This document shows, piece by piece, positions 57,906 to 64,000 of a stretch of DNA of 64,000 nt. A program made the translations under genes and the position numbers. How positions within the stretch are numbered: position 1 is the first letter of the stretch; each line of letters opens with the position of its first letter. The notes below the pieces were generated by a model. It searched no databases, was not told the DNA's origin, and was given only the letters and a program-made list of their open reading frames with translations. The stretch is from Rosa chinensis (Eukaryota > Streptophyta > Magnoliopsida > Rosales > Rosaceae): the NCBI RefSeq assembly GCF_002994745.2, contig NC_037088.1:45872911-45936910 (forward strand), read 5' to 3'.

Positions 57906-58994
57906 TTAATCAAAATCGCCAGTTTCTGGGTCTTGATCCTTGTAGTCTTCCACCCTTAGATCTAGATCGCCATCTTGATCTTCTTGTGCCATGTAATTCG
58001 CTTCCCTTGCTTCACGATACGTCTTGTATGCGTTTGCAACATTCTGGGGTGCGGTACATGATTTGGCCCAATGTTCAGTTGATCCACATCGAAAACAAAC
58101 ATCATTATGGTCAGGCTCCCTTGATCGAGGCGCCATTGGGGCGCGATTTGGATGACCTATCCTCTTGGTGGCTTTACCACCATGGTCGGAGGCTCCACCT
58201 CTCTCTCTCTTCACACGTTGACCTCCACGGTTCCGTGCACGCCTCTCTTGGCGATTTCCTTCCTCTTTAGGGCGAACATATGGACCAGAATGTCCAGAAT
58301 TGTCCCTATCCTTAGGGTTTCGCTCCTTACGTCCTCCATTAGGGGCGCGACTATAGTTAGACTCCGGAATAGGCTTAGTTCCCACGGGTCTAGCATTATA
58401 GTTCTTCACAAGGATATTGTCGTGCTTTTCAGCTACGTTCATGGCGCCAATGAGCTCATGAAACCTTGTGATACGTCCTGCATTTACATCAATCCGATAA
58501 TTCTTTGAAATCATCAGTGCAGAGACGGGGAAGGTAGAGAGAGTCTTCTCGATCAACATCGTATCAGTTATGGCTTGGCCACAAAACTCCATCAGAGACT
58601 TGATACGAAGAGCTTCCGAGTTATAATCAAGCACAGACTTGAAATCACAAAAGCGGAGGCTATGCCATCGCACTTCTAAATCAGGAAGCAGGGAGTCACG
58701 AACGTTGCCAAATCGCTGCTCAAGTTCTACCCATAGCTTTCTTGGGTCTTCCTCATTGAGGTATTCATTTTGGAGCGCGTCATTCATGTGCCTTGTCATG
58801 AGAATTATGGCTTTAGCTTGTTTTGCTTCGAAAGCAGTAGCTTGCTCAATGGAGAGCACGTTCTGACCAGGCTCTTGGATGGCTCCCAGAAGTCCATCAG
58901 CCTTAAGATGTTGGCGCACATCTCGGACCCACCTATGGTATCCTGCGCCAGTTGTTTCTAGTGGAACGAAGTTCAACTTGTTCAGGTTACTCAT
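57906..58994 (-). CDS. gag: Copia 2 Gag, intact
   Basis: The ATG at 58994 (MSNLNKLNF) directly follows a TTTTTCAGG acceptor-like sequence, as in Copia 1. The 362-residue protein has the Copia gag pattern (GAGYHRWVRDVRQHL; LWVELEQRFGNVRDSLLPDL; VAEKHDNILVKNYNARPVGT). It then has a long basic Arg/Gly-rich stretch and one zinc knuckle, CFRCGSTEHWAKSC, near residue 305. The C-terminus is acidic and ends GDFD before TGA. A five-codon longer start exists at 59009, but the acceptor and the homologous start in Copia 1 favour 58994. It is undamaged. Confidence 0.88.
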   Translation of the reverse strand: MSNLNKLNFVPLETTGAGYHRWVRDVRQHLKADGLLGAIQEPGQNVLSIEQATAFEAKQAKAIILMTRHMNDALQNEYLNEEDPRKLWVELEQRFGNVRDSLLPDLEVRWHSLRFCDFKSVLDYNSEALRIKSLMEFCGQAITDTMLIEKTLSTFPVSALMISKNYRIDVNAGRITRFHELIGAMNVAEKHDNILVKNYNARPVGTKPIPESNYSRAPNGGRKERNPKDRDNSGHSGPYVRPKEEGNRQERRARNRGGQRVKRERGGASDHGGKATKRIGHPNRAPMAPRSREPDHNDVCFRCGSTEHWAKSCTAPQNVANAYKTYREAREANYMAQEDQDGDLDLRVEDYKDQDPETGDFD

Positions 58995-58995
58995 C

Positions 58996-60173
58996 CTGAA
59001 AAACAACACAAGATTAGGGTTAGTTTCGGAGCGAAAATGCTACCACGAAAAACTATTAAATCTCTGAGCGTAGTCGCTTCCAAGAAATTAGGAATTTTCT
59101 GAGCGTAGTCGCTTCTAAGAAAATCCGATTCCAAGAGGGATTTTGGATTAGATCGAAACAACGATATATGTGGTCGATCTTTTTCTTCTCAACAAACTCT
59201 GAGTTTGGAGGACTCTACAAGCTCCAAGCTTGCAGTGAGCACGAACCCCCACAGTTCGGCTATTGGTCTCCCCTATGAAGAAGAAAGGGGGGTAGGAGAA
59301 GGGATTTTGGAAGTCCCCAAGAAAAGATGAAGAAATTGAAAAACTTCACAAAAACGGGAACTTTTAGAAAAGTTTACCTTAAAAAGATGGTCGGAAAAAG
59401 TCGTCGCCGGAAGTACTGTAGCGTCGGAAGTACTGTAGCAGCGAGCCACTGTAGCCGACGGAGTACTGTAGCAGTGAGTTACTGTAGCTGCAGGAAAGTC
59501 GCCGGAAAAGTGCCCGGGAGTTAGCCGGAAAAGTCGCCGGAAGTTGACCGGAAAAGTCGCCGGAAGTTGGCCGGAAAAGTGGTGACCGGATGTTGACCGT
59601 TGACTGTTGACCGTTGACCGTTGACCAGATGACGTGGCAGTGGGTCCCTGTTTGCTGATGTGGCAGTGGGTCAGTGTGCTGACGTGGCAGTGCTGATGTG
59701 GTAGCGGAAGTGGGCCTCTACCATGGGCTTGGGCTTCTGCTTCTTGGGCTTCTGGGCTTCCTTTCCTTTTTTTTCTTTTCTTTTCTTTTCTTTTCTGCCG
59801 GTTTTCTGCAGGATATTTAGTCGGCCGGTTCACGCACTTTTAGGCTGGTTTTCTCACTTTTTCTTCCGGTTCCAGTATCTTTGACTTGAGAGGCTTCTGC
59901 GACCAAAATTTGGTGGAAATAGGAGGTCCGGAAGATGGTGAACCGGTGGAATATTTTCTGCTAGGTGTATAGAGCTTCCGTTGGCCGGTTCGGTGGTTTT
60001 CCTGCCGGTTCTTGAGGTGGGGCTGCCGGTTCTGGACTCCTGGGATAGAGTTCTTCAAGGTGTGAGGTGGAGGAAAGAAAGACTTCAAGGTTTTGTATTC
60101 GGATTCAAGGTTTTTAGCTTCTTGAATCAGGGTTTGGCTATTTGTTTCAGGGTTAGGGCTCGTGCTGATAACG
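58996..60173 (-). promoter_or_regulatory. Copia 2 leader with intron-like end and short tandem repeats
   Basis: On the minus strand an AAG/GTAAAC donor-like site at ~59379 and the TTTTTCAG acceptor at ~58996 frame a ~380-nt intron-like stretch before gag. Upstream are GCCGGAAAAGT and GTACTGTAGCAG repeats (59395-59580) and a strict 7-bp TTGAC array (59593-59625). Splicing is inferred by analogy with Copia 1. Confidence 0.45.
59593..59625 (+). repeat. 7-bp tandem array of TTGAC (W-box core)
   Basis: TTGAC begins at 59593, 59600, 59607, 59614 and 59621, exactly 7 bp apart, separated by CG or TG. TTGAC(C/T) is the core of the W-box bound by WRKY factors. The array lies in the leader of Copia 2, on the opposite strand. 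Confidence 0.8.
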
Positions 60174-60391
60174 TGTTTTAGAGAAACTGAATTTGGGAGG
60201 AATTTTCTGTGTATTCTCATTGATAATAGGGGCCTCTTTATATAGAGGATTACAATGCATAGAATCTCAATCATACAAGGAAAGTAATTCTACATTGATT
60301 AGGATTCTAGATCCTTCTAATTAAATCCTATTACCACTAGGTCAAGTAACCTAGAGTTTGGGCTAAACACAAATTAGGTTTTCCTTGAACA
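60174..60391 (-). repeat. 5' LTR of Copia 2
   Basis: It is 218 bp. A minus-strand TATA (CTATATAAAGAGG, inverse at ~60234-60247) is the likely promoter. Confidence 0.92.
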
Positions 60392-60396
60392 ACATC

Positions 60397-61150
60397 TAAA
60401 TTTTTTTTTTTTTTTATGGCTGGAAACCCAATGGGAGGCTAAGCCATCACGCCTTATATACATTTTTTGTACATATCATACATTACACTTTGAATTACAT
60501 GAGTAACTTAGAACCACGTAGAAGACCTATGAGGTACAAGGTATGAAGATTATTTTAAACTATTTATAGAAGTTATAATTTGAAATGTTGTTGTAAAATA
60601 TTTGAACATTTAGTAAAAAAAAAAAATTTCAATATAGTAATTAAGTGTTTCAAGTTAGTTATTGATTGGACGTGTATCTAAGTTTTCAGATTCGTAGGCA
60701 AATGAATATATATTAGAATGTTGTGATTAATACATAAAGGTTTGTGCAGCAGAGTTAGCAAACCCTCTCAAAGGGTAGTGGGATGACTAAGGTTTGATCC
60801 TTGGTGTTGTTGTTGGTTTTTTGGATTGAATTTTATGCCAACTACTCATCCATGATCCACCACACGTGCTAGGCCCACGGAGATTGACTTTGCATGTGAG
60901 AATTGTTGGTGGAGATAGAATGTATGGGGAAATATCGGGAAATATCAAAAAAATTTCGGGAAATATTGGAAATATCGGGAAATTTCGAAAATTTCGACCG
61001 AAATTGTTATGGTATGCTATGGATATATCGGGCCTCCAAAAAAACAAAATTTTCGGCGAAATTTCGCCCTTTTTTTCGATTTTTCAGTCCATTGGTAGTA
61101 CACTACCATTGGCTCGATTCGATCTTTTGTTGACATTTCCCTTCATATGA
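60397..61150. other. Interspersed repeat DNA with GGGAAATATCGGG motifs
   Basis: After a T-run (60402-60416), the stretch at 60915-61090 repeats GGGAAATATC/GAAATTTCG in both senses. It matches the DNA left of Copia 2, so the Copia element may have landed in or near one such repeat. No gene is seen. Confidence 0.5.
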
Positions 61151-61270
61151 CAAGTTGCAGCTTCATGGACAGCATTCATTTCTTTCTCTTTATCAGCTAA
61201 GAGGGACACAATATAGTTATCATCCTGCAAGTAAATATTTAACAATCAAGTGCTGGACAATACAGTCACA

Positions 61271-61680
61271 AACTCATGATGGTGATTGCAAGCAGGAGAT
61301 TAGAACTTGTTGTTCTCTGATCAATTGCCTCGCTGATAGAGAGGATGAGGAAGAGCCATGTATAGGCTGATTATTAGGAGTGTATGAAGATTCACCAAAA
61401 AGTGCAGTCTCAAGCTTAATTGCTTCTTTAAGCTCTTTGGGAGACAAGCTGCCCAACTACAAGTATATATGCGATCAATTTGACTAGTCTAGCAGTCGAC
61501 TTGCTTTTACATGGGCTAAATAAAAAAAATGTAAGAACAGAGATTATACCTCATCACTGTGAGTTGCCAGTTTTCCCCGCTGAGGATGACTACGACCATC
61601 ACGCATAGACTCTTTACTAACTAATTGCTGCTCTACAACTTCAGCTCCATTTTTCTGTGATGAACACCTTCCTTGCTAGA
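61271..61680 (-). pseudogene. Two exon fragments resembling a plant UBX/FAF-type protein
   Basis: On the minus strand the first block (~61675-61552) reads GAEVVEQQLVSKESMRDG and ends at a GTATAAT donor. After an intron ending TTGTAG (~61457), the second reads LSPKELKEAIKLETALFGES and later LSARQLIREQQVL before stopping at ~61272. The ELKEAI-LE-ALFG and SL-A-RLIREQQ patterns recall plant UBX-domain (FAF-like) proteins. I have no alignment to prove it. It is small and isolated, so likely a fragment. Confidence 0.4.
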
Positions 61681-63130
61681 ATCCACAAATATTTTTCATT
61701 GGTAAGGGGAGTCTCAATAGATTGTTTCACAACAGTTTCATAATGTTAATTCGTTTGACATATTCATAAGCAGAATTTAGACCTGACATGCATGCTTTGC
61801 GGACACGGGTCCTAATTAATCCCTTTAATCAGTTTTCAAAAGGTTGTAGAAAATGCTTTGTGATTGCTGATAGGCCAACGAGGCCGGAGAAGGACGAACG
61901 GTATGACTCTGGAGAAAATGGTTTATGGTTTGTGGATAGGCAACGACGAGAAGGAGGAAGGAGGAGATGAAAAAATTGGGTTGTGGTGGCTGATGTGCCA
62001 ACGAGCATAGTGGTAAATGAGTTTTACCCAAAGGTCCCAGATTAGTAACGGTGAGTGGAATTGTCATTGATGCCCCCTCCGTCTGTTAAGACGTTGGCTG
62101 CGTAAGTTGCAGCCATTGCTTTCCTAAAAGTGTAATTCAATACAGTTATTGAGCGTTTAATTAAACCTTTTTAAATCGATGGTGATGTTTCTGACACGTT
62201 GGACGTATAGTGACTGACAAATAATTGAAATTCATCGTAAGATATAAACGACTTGAATGTGGTTGCAATAAGGAAGCCCTTTATGCATGATTGTTAATAA
62301 TATCAGTACGTCAAAATATGAGGCAGATGGTTGGGGATATGGCTGTTACTCACTCGTTTCGAATCGGTTATACGTATTATCAACTTCAAAACTAAAGTTT
62401 TCGGTTTTAAAATTGAGCTACCAATTATTAACCAAAAGTTTCGATTTTTAGTCATGTTTACCAGATTCAGTATTTCGGTTTTCAGTATTACCAATTTTAG
62501 AACAACTAATTCTTTGTAATATAAATTAGAATAAACAAATAATAGATTTTTCAATTTTATAGTCATAAACTTTGTATTCATCTACTTATTATAGCAATTC
62601 TAAAATAAAAAAAAATCTACTTATTATAGCTTTATTTTGTACATATGACATCAAATTTGAGCCATTTTCAATAAAACTAGGTTATTTAACCATCTTTGAC
62701 AAGATTACTTAAATTACATGTATTATTAATGGTATATGTAGTAATATTCATACTACTATGAAAGTTTTTATGTTTATTTCTTAATATATATGTATGTGTA
62801 TTGAAAATTATAGTATATAAAGCTAATATTTAGATAATCGGTAGATTCGCTATTTACCAAAATCAAACCAACTTTTTCAGTAATTTTCGATTTCGGTTTT
62901 ATCGGTCTCGATTACCAAAAAGTCGGTTTACCAAACACAAAACATCGGTTAATATTCGGTCATTTTGGTATTTATCAAACCAAGTGGCAGCTTAACTTAA
63001 GGATAACGCTATGCTAATATGGTTAAGAGTTAGTTAAGCATCAGTTGATTTCGTACCACCCGACTCGATAATCGCCAGGTTAGAAAGTTATAATGAACCA
63101 TGATAGAAAATGAGGTCCATTTTTGTTTTG
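61681..63130. other. Intergenic DNA with repeated TTTCGGTTTT/TACCAA motifs
   Basis: 62330-62960 is rich in TTCGGTTTT and TACCAATTATTA motifs in both orientations, like a decayed miniature element. I could not find ends or a duplication. No gene is seen. Confidence 0.4.
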
Positions 63131-63139
63131 AAATCAAAG

Positions 63140-63963
63140 AAGTTGCTGCATTCATTCAATCGATCAATTTTCTGCGCACGCCCTTCACTTCGATATTTTC
63201 CTCCAAATTCTTCCTCCATCTCTGACGTGTCCATGCCATAACACATATAAAGTTTCTAATTTCAGTCAGTTCAATTGAGTTAAAGGAAATCTTTCATATT
63301 ATATCTTATAACTTCTTTTTTTTATCAGATATATCTTTTAACTGTTAAAAACATCTTAAAGAACTCGTATTATATAAAGTCCAAACAAAATCTCATCGGA
63401 CTTGCTTCTTCCATAATCTGGTGGCTTTGTTATTTCTCCTCCTGTGTCAGTTTAAATATATGTGTAATGAATTCTAGAAAATCTCATGCACCCATTTTCT
63501 CAAAGAGAAACCTTAATGGAACCCTAGACCCCCACAAACTATTTTAATTCAAAAACTCTTGCTTGTAACTCTCGATTATAGCGTCGGTAGGAAGGATGGT
63601 TATCTATCAAAAAAACTCTTCCAAGATATTAGGGGGCAAGCTAGCTACCGACACTCTTCATGGTGTTCGATATAACTTTACCAATCATTCATAAACGCTC
63701 AGATTAATGCGGCAGGTCTACCTGCGAGTGGATGATTAATTAGAGCCCATGGTCGTTGGGGAGCTGCGGGCAGCACCATTCAGGTGTACAAAATTCAATA
63801 AATACGAAATGAAGAACCTCGTACAGATATGGGTCAGTCTCTTATCATTGCCGCTGTTGACCTCTCTCCTGTCCAGCTATATATATATGTAGTAGATGTG
63901 GCTAATAGAATAGCTATAGCCAGCCACTTCATTCTTTAATTTGGGTCTGATATACTTTACAAA
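63140..63963 (+). promoter_or_regulatory. 5' flank and promoter of the second BAHD gene
   Basis: It is colinear with ~8056-8940 upstream of the first gene (TGACGTGTCCATGCCATAA, ATGTGTAATGAATTCTAGAA, AAACCTTAATGGAACCCTAG). A TATA-like CTATATATATATG near 63876 is followed by GTAGATGTGGCTAATAG, as in the first gene. It has no tandem duplication and no long G-tract. Confidence 0.7.
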
Positions 63964-64000
63964 ATGGTGAACATTGAGGTCAATGTTATTTCCAGAGACA
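63964..64000 (+). CDS. Second BAHD acyltransferase gene, first 12 codons (runs off the window)
   Basis: The ATG at 63964 opens MVNIEVNVISRD, differing at two positions from the first gene's MVNIEVTVISRY. Together with the shared promoter this marks it as a paralogue. Nothing can be said of its catalytic motifs because the window ends. Confidence 0.8.
   Translation, partial: MVNIEVNVISRD

Larger units (their letters stand above)
54136..60391 (-). mobile_element. Copia LTR retrotransposon 2, 6256 bp, identical LTRs, defective pol
   Basis: LTRs of 218 bp at 54136-54353 and 60174-60391 are identical by eye. Target ACATC is at 54131-54135 and 60392-60396. On the minus strand the 5' LTR is at the right, followed by a primer-binding-type GTTATCAGCACGAGC, the same as in Copia 1. 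The polypurine tract CAAGGGGGAG is next to the left LTR. gag is intact and pol is broken. It is the same family as Copia 1 by gag layout and primer site, though the LTRs differ. Confidence 0.92.

Noticed and set aside
61825..62067. 80-codon minus-strand frame
   Set aside because: No recognisable family, and it overlaps plain intergenic DNA beyond the UBX-like fragment.

Overview
The window is plant nuclear DNA, most likely from a eudicot. It has genes with plant-type introns, two BAHD acyltransferase genes, a cyclic-nucleotide-gated channel gene, and Copia, long-LTR, LINE, CACTA, Mutator-like and hAT elements with AT-rich spacers. The BAHD genes look most like the vinorine-synthase/alcohol-acyltransferase branch that is expanded in Rosaceae. 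A rosaceous host is therefore my guess, not something the DNA proves.

Only three host genes are convincing. (1) The 3' end of a CNGC-like channel gene lies at 1-854 (+). (2) A complete two-exon BAHD acyltransferase lies at 9387-13022 (+), with HXXXD and DFGWG motifs. Its promoter and first ~56 codons are duplicated in tandem just upstream. (3) The first codons of a second, paralogous BAHD gene begin at 63964, and its 5' flank resembles that of the first. The two BAHD genes look like an old tandem pair separated by about 50 kb of nested transposons.

Region by region: 1.97-7.2 kb holds long solo LTRs nested in one another (inner copy 3834-6228, duplication TGCTT). 13.2-28 kb is a second copy of the 3' part of the BAHD intron, expanded by a Copia element (13767-21175), an ORF1-only LINE (21747-25472) that itself carries a solo LTR (22132-24186), and a Mutator-like element inside another (25956-27416 in 25775-27659). 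28.1-33.1 kb is one long LTR in minus orientation split by another in plus orientation (28701-31658, duplication GACAT). 33.1-38.5 kb is a mosaic of exon fragments (purple acid phosphatase, long-chain acyl-CoA synthetase, one unrecognised) plus a 400-bp foldback element. It ends in a CACTA terminus and contains a Mutator-like element with a striking palindromic tandem array. 39.5-41.2 kb holds hAT and Copia remnants. 42.2-53.6 kb is a LINE split by a 7.27-kb CACTA element (44434-51700, duplication CAT) that has captured HSP90 and nucleobase-transporter exon fragments and hosts further LTRs. 54.1-60.4 kb is a second Copia element on the minus strand.

Many boundaries rest on target-site duplications that I could read directly, so the order of insertion can be reconstructed. 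Two themes stand out. Both full-length Copia elements have identical LTRs and an intact gag but a ruined pol. Both also share an unusual layout, with a splice-acceptor-like leader end at the gag ATG and an AT-rich spacer between gag and pol. I saw no tRNA, rRNA or CRISPR.
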